Part shown: in pieces, positions 1 through 7,562 of the stretch | Layout of the letters: every line of letters starts with the position of its first letter | Numbering within the stretch: position 1 is the stretch's first letter | NCBI RefSeq assembly: GCF_965208895.1 | Contig: NZ_OZ242363.1 | Location: 558,001-622,000 of the forward strand | DNA: 64,000 nt | From: Poriferisodalis sp965208895 | Lineage (GTDB): Bacteria; Actinomycetota; Acidimicrobiia; Acidimicrobiales; Poriferisodalaceae | Direction of reading: 5' to 3' | Program-made: the position numbers and the translations under genes | Notes under the pieces: model-generated | What the model was told of the DNA's origin: nothing | Databases searched by the model: none | The model's input: only the letters and a program-made list of their open reading frames with translations

Positions 1-2784
1 TCCGAGCCAGGGCCCGCTGCCTATGGGCGCGGCGGCGTCGAGCCCACGGTGACCGACGCCGACGCGGTGCTGGGCAGACTGCTGCCGGAGCGATTCGCCG
101 GCGGGACGATGACGTTCGATATCGATGCCGCCGCCAAGGCTGTCACCACCTCGTTGGCGGAACCGTCAGGCCTGCAGACGACCGTTTCTGCCATCGGCAT
201 TGCCGAGGTCGTCGACGAGAACATGTCGAATGCCGGACGCGTCCACGCGGCCGACCAGGGCAGCGATATCAGCCGCGGCACGCTGATCGCTTTCGGCGGC
301 GCGGCACCGTTGCACGCTGCCCGAGTAGCGGCCAAGCTCGGCATCGACGACATCGTGGTGCCTGCGGGGGCCGGCGTGGGATCGGCCATCGGTTTCTTGA
401 GAGCGCCGGTATCCCATGAGTCGGTGCGGACTCGCCACGCCCGCGTGAGCGAGCTGACAGTGGCGAACCTGGCCGAACTCCTCGGCGAGATGTCGGCAGA
501 GGCCAACGCAATCGTCCACGCTGCGGCTCCCGACGCACAGACCGCCACACACGTACGCGCCCTCATGCGCTACCGCGGTCAGGGTCACGAGATCACCGTC
601 GAGATTGACGCGGCAGCGCTGCTGCACGACGACCTCGACAGCCCGATCGATGGCGAGGTGCGCAGCCAGCTTCGCACTGCGTTCACGAAGGCTTACCAGC
701 AGCTCTACACGCGCCACATCGGCAACCTCGAGATCGAGGTGCTCAGCTGGCTGCTCGAGGTCCGCACTCCGGGGCCCGAAGTCGCCTCGCTGCACCGCGA
801 AGTCGCCGACGAGCCGGTCCACTCCCCCACGACCACGCTCGTGACCGACACCGCCACTGGGCGGGCAGTCGCCCACGCAGTGTTCGAGCGCGATTCCCTG
901 ACCGAGGGCGCGTGGCTCGTCGGCCCCGCGCTGATCACCGAAGACCAGACGACGACGGTGGTGCCTCCCGGAGGCGTGGCCACGGTCATGGCGGGCGGGC
1001 ATCTGCGGCTCACCGGCGGCACGGCACCCAGCGGTGCCCGCCAGATCGCCGACGTCGAAACCGCACCGATGGGTGCGAGCCACGTCGAGGCCGAGCTCGA
1101 TGCGGTTCGGCTCGGCGTGCAGTGGAACCGCCTCATCTCGGTGACCGAAGAGCAGGCGCGGGCGCTGGTGCGAGCAGCCTTCAGCACGTCGACCCGCGAG
1201 GCCGGCGACCTGTCCGCTGGCATCTTCGATCCGCAGGGGCGGATGCTCGCCCAATCGGTGACCGGCACGCCCGGCCATGTGAACTCCATGGCGTACTCGG
1301 TGCTGCACTTCCTGGACCGCTTCCCCGCTTCGCAGATGCGCCCCGGCGACATCTTCCTCACCAACGATCCGTGGAAGGGCACCGGCCACCTGTTCGACAT
1401 CGTGGTGGTCACGCCGGCGTTCCTGCGGGGCGAGCTGGTTGCGCTGTTCGCCTGCACCAGCCATGTCGTCGACATCGGCGGAGCCGGTTTCACCACCGAC
1501 TCCAAAGAGGTGTACCACGAGGGCCTGTACCTGCCGATACTGAAGTTCGCCACCGACGGCGTGTTCGATCCGAACGTGGTGGCGATCATCGAGGCCAACG
1601 TGCGAGACCCGGTCCAGGTCATCGGTGACATCCACTCACTGGCTGCTTGCAATGAGACCGGCGCTGCGCGTCTGGTCACGATGATGGACGAGTACGCCAT
1701 GGCTGATCTGGATGAACTGGCCAGTCACATCATCTCGTCGTCGCGCCGGGCCATGCTCGACGCCATCGGCGAGCTGCCGAGCGGGAACTGGAGCTCGACG
1801 ATGCGGGTAGACGGCATCGAGGAGCCGATCGACATCGTGTGCGCCCTGACGCTCACCAAGGACGGCATTGAGGTCGACTTCGCAGGAACTGGACCCCAAT
1901 CGAGCTGGGGCATCAACGTGCCGATGGCCTACACCGATGCGTATACGTCGTTCGGGGTGCGGTGCATCATCGGCCCGGACATCCCGAACAACACGGGCTC
2001 GCTCGATGCCGTCCGGGTGCTTGCGCCCGAGGGCTGCATTCTCAATGCCCCTCATCCGGCCGCCGTGAACGTGCGGCACGTGATGGGCCAGTTGCTCCCC
2101 GATGCCGTGTTCGGCTGCTTGAGCCAGGTGGTGCCCGAACGTGTGCCCGCCGAGGGCACGTCGTCGCTGTGGAATCTGCTCGGAACGGGCATGTGGCAGC
2201 CGGACACCGGAGTCGCCACGACCAATCACTCCAAGACATCCGTCGGGAGTTCGGGCGACGAGTCCGTTCAAGCCAAGCTCGAGCGCTTCATCCTGATGAG
2301 CTTCCATTCCGGCGGCGCGGGCGCCCGCCCGCAGGCGGACGGGCTGTCGGCGACGGCGTTCCCGAGCGGTGTGCGCAACATGCCCGTCGAGGTGAACGAG
2401 ATCGGCTCGCCGCTGGTGTTCTGGCGCAAGGAGTTCCGCACCGATTCGGGCGGCCCCGGCCGGTACCGGGGCGGGCTCGGCCAAGTCATCGAGCTGGAGA
2501 ACCGCCAAGGGCGAGACTTTTCGATCAGTGCGACGTATGAGCGGACGGTGTTCGCGGCCCGCGGCCGACATGGCGGAGGCCCGGGCGCGTTGGGACGGCT
2601 GTCGCTTGACGACGGCACCGAGGTGCGCTCCAAAGGCCGCTCAGTCATTCCCGGTAATCGCCGCTTGATTGTGGAATTCCCGGGTGGGGGCGGCTTCGGC
2701 AACCCGGCCGACCGCAGCCCGGAGGCGGCGTCGCGGGACCGGCAGCTCGAATTCGTATCGTCCCAAGCTGATCCGGCGCAATAA
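1..2784 (+). CDS. Hydantoinase/5-oxoprolinase, fused A and B subunits (5' truncated by window edge)
   Basis: The frame is open from the first base and begins inside the HyuA-type motif GRGGVEPTVTDAD, so the real start lies upstream; 927 residues are visible. Roughly the first 345 residues are the C-terminal part of a HyuA/oxoprolinase A domain (FGGAAPLHA, VPAGAGVGSAIG). From about nt 1070 the HyuB/oxoprolinase B domain follows in the same frame (LTNDPWKGTGHLFD, ending in the glycine-rich FPGGGGFGNP). The family hydrolyses cyclic imides such as hydantoins or 5-oxoproline with ATP, in the cytoplasm. A and B are separate genes in many bacteria and fused in eukaryotic-type 5-oxoprolinases. The substrate cannot be read from sequence. 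A MOSC gene follows 56 bp downstream on the same strand. Confidence 0.88.
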   Translation, partial: SEPGPAAYGRGGVEPTVTDADAVLGRLLPERFAGGTMTFDIDAAAKAVTTSLAEPSGLQTTVSAIGIAEVVDENMSNAGRVHAADQGSDISRGTLIAFGGAAPLHAARVAAKLGIDDIVVPAGAGVGSAIGFLRAPVSHESVRTRHARVSELTVANLAELLGEMSAEANAIVHAAAPDAQTATHVRALMRYRGQGHEITVEIDAAALLHDDLDSPIDGEVRSQLRTAFTKAYQQLYTRHIGNLEIEVLSWLLEVRTPGPEVASLHREVADEPVHSPTTTLVTDTATGRAVAHAVFERDSLTEGAWLVGPALITEDQTTTVVPPGGVATVMAGGHLRLTGGTAPSGARQIADVETAPMGASHVEAELDAVRLGVQWNRLISVTEEQARALVRAAFSTSTREAGDLSAGIFDPQGRMLAQSVTGTPGHVNSMAYSVLHFLDRFPASQMRPGDIFLTNDPWKGTGHLFDIVVVTPAFLRGELVALFACTSHVVDIGGAGFTTDSKEVYHEGLYLPILKFATDGVFDPNVVAIIEANVRDPVQVIGDIHSLAACNETGAARLVTMMDEYAMADLDELASHIISSSRRAMLDAIGELPSGNWSSTMRVDGIEEPIDIVCALTLTKDGIEVDFAGTGPQSSWGINVPMAYTDAYTSFGVRCIIGPDIPNNTGSLDAVRVLAPEGCILNAPHPAAVNVRHVMGQLLPDAVFGCLSQVVPERVPAEGTSSLWNLLGTGMWQPDTGVATTNHSKTSVGSSGDESVQAKLERFILMSFHSGGAGARPQADGLSATAFPSGVRNMPVEVNEIGSPLVFWRKEFRTDSGGPGRYRGGLGQVIELENRQGRDFSISATYERTVFAARGRHGGGPGALGRLSLDDGTEVRSKGRSVIPGNRRLIVEFPGGGGFGNPADRSPEAASRDRQLEFVSSQADPAQ

Positions 2785-2840
2785 TCCCCATTGGCAACCG
2801 GAATCACCGCCGTTGCGGATGACCTGAGAAAGCACGCGAC

Positions 2841-3443
2841 ATGAACGCTTCAACCGAGACCGGCACCGCCACGAAACGCAACGAAGCCGATGAGGCGCGC
2901 CATCGCAGCGCTGCCGAGTTGGAGGCGGCGTTGCCGCGCATTCGCGAAGCGCCCGTCGGCGACGGCATCATCCAGCTCATCGTCCGGCGCCCTGCCGAAG
3001 ACCAGCGAGAGGTGCTGAACGAGGCCCGCATCAACGGTGCCGAAGGCATCGAAGGCGACACGTGGAACCAGCGCGGGACGTCGCTGTCGGCCGATGGGGG
3101 CCCGCATCCCAACAAGCAGATCACGATCATGAACTCGCGCGCGGCCGAAGCGGTCATCGGCCCGATTGAGCGCTGGCCGCTGGCGGGCGACCAGATCTAC
3201 GCCGACCTCGACATCGGCCACGAAGCACTGCCCGTAGGCACACAGATGTCGATCGGCACTGCCGTGGTGGAGGTCGCCGTCGAACCGCACACCGGCTGCG
3301 CCAAGTTCGCCGCCCGCTTCGGCCGCGAAGCCCTCCGCTTCGTCAACACCGGCGAAGGAAGCAGCCTGCGCCTGCGCGGCGTCAACTGCCGAGTCATCCA
3401 GCCCGGCACGGTCCGAGTCGGCGACTCGGTCACCCGCCTCTGA
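2841..3443 (+). CDS. MOSC domain-containing protein
   Basis: This is a 200-residue single-domain protein. The stretch from about residue 40 to the end fits a MOSC (molybdenum cofactor sulfurase C-terminal) domain: a beta-rich start, NKQITIMNSR near residue 91, and EPHTGCAKF with Cys153, the family's conserved cysteine, followed by LRLRGVNCRVI and a GDSV ending. MOSC proteins bind or transfer sulfur on molybdenum cofactor, or reduce N-hydroxylated compounds. Nothing here decides between these. It probably shares a transcript with the hydantoinase gene 56 bp upstream. The 127 bp downstream contain a palindrome that belongs to the next gene. Confidence 0.8.
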   Translation: MNASTETGTATKRNEADEARHRSAAELEAALPRIREAPVGDGIIQLIVRRPAEDQREVLNEARINGAEGIEGDTWNQRGTSLSADGGPHPNKQITIMNSRAAEAVIGPIERWPLAGDQIYADLDIGHEALPVGTQMSIGTAVVEVAVEPHTGCAKFAARFGREALRFVNTGEGSSLRLRGVNCRVIQPGTVRVGDSVTRL

Positions 3444-3511
3444 GCAGACTGTGCCCTGACTCGGCGCTCTGCCCCGCATCGGTTCCGTCCGTGCCAGGTC
3501 TGCGGCCATAT

Positions 3512-3546
3512 GACTACGAACTTCTATATTATAGAACTCCATAGTC
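3512..3546. promoter_or_regulatory. 35-bp imperfect palindrome upstream of ATPase gene
   Basis: An AT-rich dyad sits in a GC-rich context. Its outer arms are GACTA and TAGTC, and its core is the perfect inverted repeat TTCTATA-T-TATAGAA at 3522-3536. It ends 24 bp before the GTG start at 3571. It looks like an operator or a promoter-overlapping binding site for a dimeric regulator, possibly autoregulatory. Confidence 0.55.
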
Positions 3547-3570
3547 AGTAGCAGTGCAAAGGTACGGTGA

Positions 3571-4731
3571 GTGTCCCAGTCGAACCCGTTTACACCAACG
3601 TTCGGCACAGCGCCGCCAGTACTGGCGGGTCGGGCGGACGTGATCGGTCGCGTCTCGATGGCAATGGACAGCGGTCCGCGTCACCCCGACTACACCCTGG
3701 TGGTGACGGGACGTCGGGGCACGGGCAAGACCGTTCTGCTCGATGTCATTGCCCGCTCGGCGGCGGAGAAAGGCTGGCTAGTGCTGCAGGTAGCGGGGTC
3801 AGACCGCCCGGATCTTGCCGCCAACGTGATGCAACGGGCGCATGAATTAGTGCGTCCGGCATCGTGGGCCGCGCCCGCCTTAGGTTTCTCGCCGGAGGCG
3901 ACGGGTTCGCCTGACGGGCTGCCAGACAGACCGGTCCCGCTGCCTGAGCGGGGCGACCTGCGCAGCACATTGACCGCATTGGCCGACCAGGCTTCCGCCA
4001 ACGGTGTCGGCGTTCTGCTGACCGTTGACGAGCTGCAGGCCAGCGCGGCGAACGCGCTGCGACCGCTGGCCTCGATATTGCAGCATGTGACACGCCGCGA
4101 GGAACGACCGCTGATGTTCGTGGGGTGCGGTCTGCCCGATGTCGCTCGAACGCTGTTGTCCGATCCCGGCATGACCTTCTTTCACCGGTGCGCACGCGCG
4201 GAGACGTCTCGTCTCACCGACGACGAGGTGCGGTTCGCGCTGGGTGAGCCCTTCACCGCTGCCGGAGTCCCTGTCGTGGGCGCTGCCCTCGACGCCGGCA
4301 TCGCAGCTGCGGTCGGCTATCCATTCATGATTCAGCACATCGGCTACGCCGCATGGGAACGTGTCGATGGACTCGCTTCTACCGGAGTCTCCGCAGCCGA
4401 CATGGCTGCTGCCATCGACGTCGCCGACCTAGCGATGACACAACAGCTCGTCGAGCCGGTCTGGGTCGGTCTGTCGGCCAAGGACCGAGAGTTCGCCATT
4501 GCCATTGCCACGCTGGGCGGCGTCGCCGAAGTACGGGAGTTGGCGGTTCGCCTCGGTTGGTCGGCCAACACCGTGAACGCGTACCGTCGGCGCGCAATCG
4601 ACGCCGGGATCGCCGTGGCGGCGGGCCGCGGACGGCTTCGATTCGCCCATCAGGCCTTCGAACGCCACGCCCGCAGCGAGCATGCGCTCGCCGACCACGA
4701 CCACGACGCGACTTCGCAGAGCGGCGCATAG
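3571..4731 (+). CDS. AAA/STAND-like ATP-binding protein
   Basis: This 386-residue P-loop ATPase has Walker A GRRGTGKT at residues 47-54 and Walker B VLLTVDEL with D153-E154. A predicted winged-helix region lies near the C-terminus (about residues 300-360; LAVRLGWSANTVNAYRRRAIDAG reads like an HTH). The order of ATPase domain then wHTH matches the archaeal-type/Orc1-like ATPases common in bacterial accessory regions, whose partners are mostly unknown. The GTG at 3571 keeps the natural N-terminus, shortly before the conserved GRADVI nucleotide-entry motif. It is convergent with a second ATPase gene that ends 26 bp away. The function is not known; an accessory defence or mobile-element role is only a guess. 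Confidence 0.7.
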   Translation: MSQSNPFTPTFGTAPPVLAGRADVIGRVSMAMDSGPRHPDYTLVVTGRRGTGKTVLLDVIARSAAEKGWLVLQVAGSDRPDLAANVMQRAHELVRPASWAAPALGFSPEATGSPDGLPDRPVPLPERGDLRSTLTALADQASANGVGVLLTVDELQASAANALRPLASILQHVTRREERPLMFVGCGLPDVARTLLSDPGMTFFHRCARAETSRLTDDEVRFALGEPFTAAGVPVVGAALDAGIAAAVGYPFMIQHIGYAAWERVDGLASTGVSAADMAAAIDVADLAMTQQLVEPVWVGLSAKDREFAIAIATLGGVAEVRELAVRLGWSANTVNAYRRRAIDAGIAVAAGRGRLRFAHQAFERHARSEHALADHDHDATSQSGA

Positions 4732-4757
4732 CGGGCGGAGGCGACCTGTTGAGAGGC

Positions 4758-6038
4758 CTACGGACCGAGCTGAGTGATGGGGACGACATGCACACCGTCG
4801 GGCCGGCGGTATGCGGCGCCGACCGAGGTCACCACCATGAGCCCGGCGAGGTCCTGAACACGGTGTGCGGCGATCTTGTGCCGCAGCCGCAGCAGTGAGA
4901 CCGCGGCGCGGTCCACAACCTCGGCCGCTGGACTCAGCTTCACCTCCGCAGCAATCCAAGCGCCATCTTGGCGCTCGATGACTGCATCGATCTCCAAGCC
5001 AGTGTCGTCCCGGTAGTGAAAGACCTCGCCGCCCAGCGGCGCGCTGTAGACGCGCAGGTCCCTGACAACCAGCGATTCGAAGAGCAGCCCGAGCGTCTCA
5101 GGATCTGCCAGCAACCGTTGCGGCGAGGCGCGCAGCAGGAAGGCGGCCAGAGATGGATCGACGAAGTGCCGCTTCGCCTGCTTGCGCAACGATGCCCGAG
5201 ACCGCAGTGTCACCGACCATGCGGGCTGGTCCTCCACTACGAAGATGCGCCGCAACGCATCCAGATACGCCCCGACGGTATGGCGGCCGGGCGCTTCACC
5301 GTCCATGTCCGCCGCCAGCTTCGTTTCCTTGGCCTCGGTTGACACGTTGCGCGCCAGCGACCGCAGCAGTCGCCGCACGGCCGCCGGGTTGTGCCGGACC
5401 TCGCTCGCTTGCGGGATATCGGCTCGCGTGATCTCGTCGATGTAGTCGCCCACTGCCAGGCGAGCACTCTCGTCACCCAACGAGAGTCCGCCGGGCCAAC
5501 CGCCTGCAACAAGCTGCCGTACCAGTTCGCCCAGCCCGACACCAGGCCTCGGCAACGACGATTGGTCCTCTCCTTCGAAGAGTCGGCGCAACGAGACCGC
5601 GCCCCCCGAAACCCCTGACTCATACAGCGACATGGTTCTCATCAGGACCCGACCCACGCGTCCGGTTCCGGTATGACGGGTCACGTCGTCGGCGGGAGTG
5701 GCCGATCCGGTCAAGATGAACTGCCCAGGTTGCGCCCGGTCATCACATGCACGCCGCACCGGATTCCAGATGCCCGGAGCGTTCTGCCACTCATCCAACA
5801 GGCGCGGCACGTCGCCGGCCAGTGCCGAGGCCGGGTCGGCTGCGGCGAGCAGGCGCATGGCCTCGGCATCGAATCTGGCTTCGCTCCGGGCATGGTTGCG
5901 ACCCGTCCACGTCTTGCCACAACCCCTGGCGCCTTCGATCAGCACCGCGCCACGCCGCCGAAGAGATGCCTCGATCTGGAAGTCGGCGACGCGCGGCAAG
6001 TAGCCAGGCATGGTGAGCCTCGCGTGTAGTTCCGGCAT
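4758..6038 (-). CDS. AAA_14/DUF4143-type ATPase
   Basis: The 426-residue protein has Walker A EGARGCGKT (G36-T43), Walker B LLDEWQ (D82-E83) and FILTGSATP, the arrangement of the AAA_14 ATPase domain. The second half resembles DUF4143 and ends in a nuclease-like stretch: RDDTGLEIDAVIERQDGAW followed by AAEVKL, reminiscent of D...ExK folds. The ATG at 6038 is preferred to an upstream TTG at 6077, because GAGG precedes it at a usable distance and the TTG lies inside the 23-bp repeats. These ATPases are common single-gene accessory elements of unclear role. The gene is transcribed away from the repeat array and towards the other ATPase. Confidence 0.75.
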   Translation of the reverse strand: MPELHARLTMPGYLPRVADFQIEASLRRRGAVLIEGARGCGKTWTGRNHARSEARFDAEAMRLLAAADPASALAGDVPRLLDEWQNAPGIWNPVRRACDDRAQPGQFILTGSATPADDVTRHTGTGRVGRVLMRTMSLYESGVSGGAVSLRRLFEGEDQSSLPRPGVGLGELVRQLVAGGWPGGLSLGDESARLAVGDYIDEITRADIPQASEVRHNPAAVRRLLRSLARNVSTEAKETKLAADMDGEAPGRHTVGAYLDALRRIFVVEDQPAWSVTLRSRASLRKQAKRHFVDPSLAAFLLRASPQRLLADPETLGLLFESLVVRDLRVYSAPLGGEVFHYRDDTGLEIDAVIERQDGAWIAAEVKLSPAAEVVDRAAVSLLRLRHKIAAHRVQDLAGLMVVTSVGAAYRRPDGVHVVPITQLGP

Positions 6039-6076
6039 TTCGCTGAGATCCTCACCCGGCACGTTGCGAGTCAACA

Positions 6077-6167
6077 ATAGCGCGTTTCGGGAATCATTTA
6101 TAGCGCGTTTTGGGAATGGTTTACAGCGCGTTCTGGGAGTCGTCCATAGCGCGTTGCGGGAATGCAG
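6077..6167. repeat. Four tandem 23-bp direct repeats upstream of the AAA_14 ATPase gene
   Basis: The units start at 6077, 6100, 6123 and 6146, with the last one base short. The shared core is AGCGCGTT, two variable bases, then GGGA. The array starts 38 bp upstream of the ATG at 6038. On the minus strand it overlaps a possible -10 box, TATTGT, at 6074-6079. A 23-bp period is close to two helical turns, so this could be an operator array. It has no spacers of CRISPR type. Confidence 0.75.
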
Positions 6168-6236
6168 ATCGGTCCGAAGTGTGCGACGCGTCCTGCTCGT
6201 GTGCCTGGTGCGTGGATCAACCGTTGCCTATCCGTA

Positions 6237-6257
6237 TTAGTCTAGTCACTAGACTAA
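6237..6257. promoter_or_regulatory. Perfect 21-bp palindrome, likely toxin-antitoxin operator
   Basis: The arms TTAGTCTAGT and ACTAGACTAA flank a single central C. The site lies 49 bp upstream of the antitoxin ATG at 6307. Phd/YefM-type antitoxins repress their own operons through such palindromes, so this is the probable autoregulatory operator. Confidence 0.65.
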
Positions 6258-6306
6258 GTTTAGTGTAGGTGCCTGGACAGAATTAACTTGAAAGAGCTGA
6301 AAAAGC

Positions 6307-6546
6307 ATGGAACAGTCCCAAATTGTGAACGTGCATGAGGCGAAGACGCACCTGTCGAAGCTGCTCAGCCGGGTTGAGGCGGGCGAGGAGATCGTGATTG
6401 CGCGGGCAGGCAAGCCCTGCGCCCGTCTGGTGCCGTACGTGCCGCGCAGACGTCGCACACCCGGTCGGATCCGTGGCATCACCGTCCCGCCCGAGTTTTT
6501 TGACCCGCTCCCGGACGACGAGTTGGCAGCCTGGGAAGGCGAATGA
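6307..6546 (+). CDS. Type II antitoxin, Phd/YefM family
   Basis: The 79-residue protein begins with the Phd/YefM signature: IVNVHEAKTHLSKLLSRVEAGEEIVIAR, then GKPCARLVP (written here in pieces of a continuous N-terminal domain, residues 6-43). The acidic, proline-rich tail (residues 55-79) would wrap the toxin. Phd-type antitoxins neutralise the partner and bind operator DNA. The stop overlaps the start of the PIN-domain toxin by 4 bp (ATGA), so translation is coupled. The palindrome at 6237-6257 is the likely operator. Confidence 0.85.
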   Translation: MEQSQIVNVHEAKTHLSKLLSRVEAGEEIVIARAGKPCARLVPYVPRRRRTPGRIRGITVPPEFFDPLPDDELAAWEGE

Positions 6547-6932
6547 GCGGTTTGCTTCTGGATACCCATGCTCTGCTGTGGTGGTGGAGTAACGACCGTC
6601 GCTTGTCGCCAGCAGCTCTGGAGGCAATTGCCGATCCTGCCGCCACGGTTCATGTCAGCGCCGCCAGCGCCTGGGAAATTGCGACCAAGCACCGAAGCGG
6701 TCGCCTCGTCGTGCCACCGCGCGTCATCTCGCGCTTTCACGAGGAGACCCTCGCTGAGTCGTTTCACCACCTGCCCATCAGTTACGCAAATGCGCGCCAA
6801 GCGGGTCTGTACGAAGTCGCGCACAAGGATCCGTTCGACCGGATGCTGGCGGCCCAGGCCGAGATCGAATCGCTGACGCTGGTCAGCCTCGACCGGGCGT
6901 TCGAGGAATTCCCCGTCGCCACTCTCTGGTGA
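6543..6932 (+). CDS. PIN-domain toxin ribonuclease, VapC-like
   Basis: The 129-residue PIN domain starts with LLLDTHALLWW. The expected acidic metal ligands are visible: D7, E45 (SAWEIATK), D99 (DPFDRMLAAQA; D96 is also near) and D117 (LVSLDRAF). PIN toxins cut RNA, usually tRNA or rRNA, with Mg2+ or Mn2+ in the cytoplasm. This subtype pairs with Phd/YefM antitoxins, as found directly upstream with a 4-bp overlap. Length and residues look intact, so it is probably functional. Confidence 0.87.
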   Translation: MSGLLLDTHALLWWWSNDRRLSPAALEAIADPAATVHVSAASAWEIATKHRSGRLVVPPRVISRFHEETLAESFHHLPISYANARQAGLYEVAHKDPFDRMLAAQAEIESLTLVSLDRAFEEFPVATLW

Positions 6933-6963
6933 CGCGGCCCCGCTTGCGATGGCCGGGCCGGGT

Positions 6964-7557
6964 TCAGGTCAGTGGGGCGGTGGCGGGGACTTGTGAGGGG
7001 CGGCTGAAGACCTCTTCGAGCAGGGGACGGAATTCCTCCGCTGTGAGGTTCGGGTACTTGGGGTCAAAGCAGTTCTGGTCGTAGTTCTGGCAGAAGTCCA
7101 AACAGGCGTCGTAATGGGGCGAGTCGCGGTATTGCTCGCGGGCGTTGCGATCCCCGCCGAGATGACCGAAGTAGTAGTAGCCCTGAAAGAGCCCGTGGTG
7201 AGCAATCACCCAGTGGGTGCGCTCATCGACGTAGGGCTGCAGAACCGCAGCGCCGGCGGCGCTGTGGTTCTCCGGCGCGAACGCATCGCCGATGTCGTGA
7301 AGCAAAGCCGCGGCCACCAAGTCGGTCGACTCGCCGTTGCGCAGCGCCCGGGTGGCCGATTGCAGGGAATGGTTGTAGCGGTCGATTTGGTACCCCAGCG
7401 TGGGGCCGCGCAAGCATCCCAGGATGTCCAGCAGATTGTCGACGAGCCCTGACCGGGTGTGTGCGTAGTGCTGACGGTCCAGGAATTCGTAGTCCTCGGC
7501 CGTCCCGTGCTCCATCGCGGTCCAGGAGACAATGCGGTCGTCGTCCCGGCTGCCCAT
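6964..7557 (-). CDS. HD-domain protein, PhnZ/TmpB-like metal enzyme family
   Basis: The 197-residue protein carries HD-domain ligands H63 (YNHSLQSATRA), H87-D88 (ALLHDIGD), H98 (ENHSAAG) and H120/H121 (VIAHHGLF). The pattern resembles the small HD proteins that include the mixed-valent di-iron phosphonate oxygenases PhnZ and TmpB, as well as ordinary phosphohydrolases. The C-terminal DPKYPNLTAEEFRPLLEEVF is typical of that group. The start lies 5 bp after the ilvE stop, so the two are probably cotranscribed. Oxygenase versus hydrolase cannot be settled by eye. A TauD-type oxygenase lies 3.3 kb away, which is suggestive but weak context. Confidence 0.7.
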   Translation of the reverse strand: MGSRDDDRIVSWTAMEHGTAEDYEFLDRQHYAHTRSGLVDNLLDILGCLRGPTLGYQIDRYNHSLQSATRALRNGESTDLVAAALLHDIGDAFAPENHSAAGAAVLQPYVDERTHWVIAHHGLFQGYYYFGHLGGDRNAREQYRDSPHYDACLDFCQNYDQNCFDPKYPNLTAEEFRPLLEEVFSRPSQVPATAPLT

Positions 7558-7562
7558 GGCCC

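Noticed and set aside
6077..6167. CRISPR or iteron-type origin
   Set aside because: The units abut without spacers, there is no replication initiator gene, and the array sits at a promoter.
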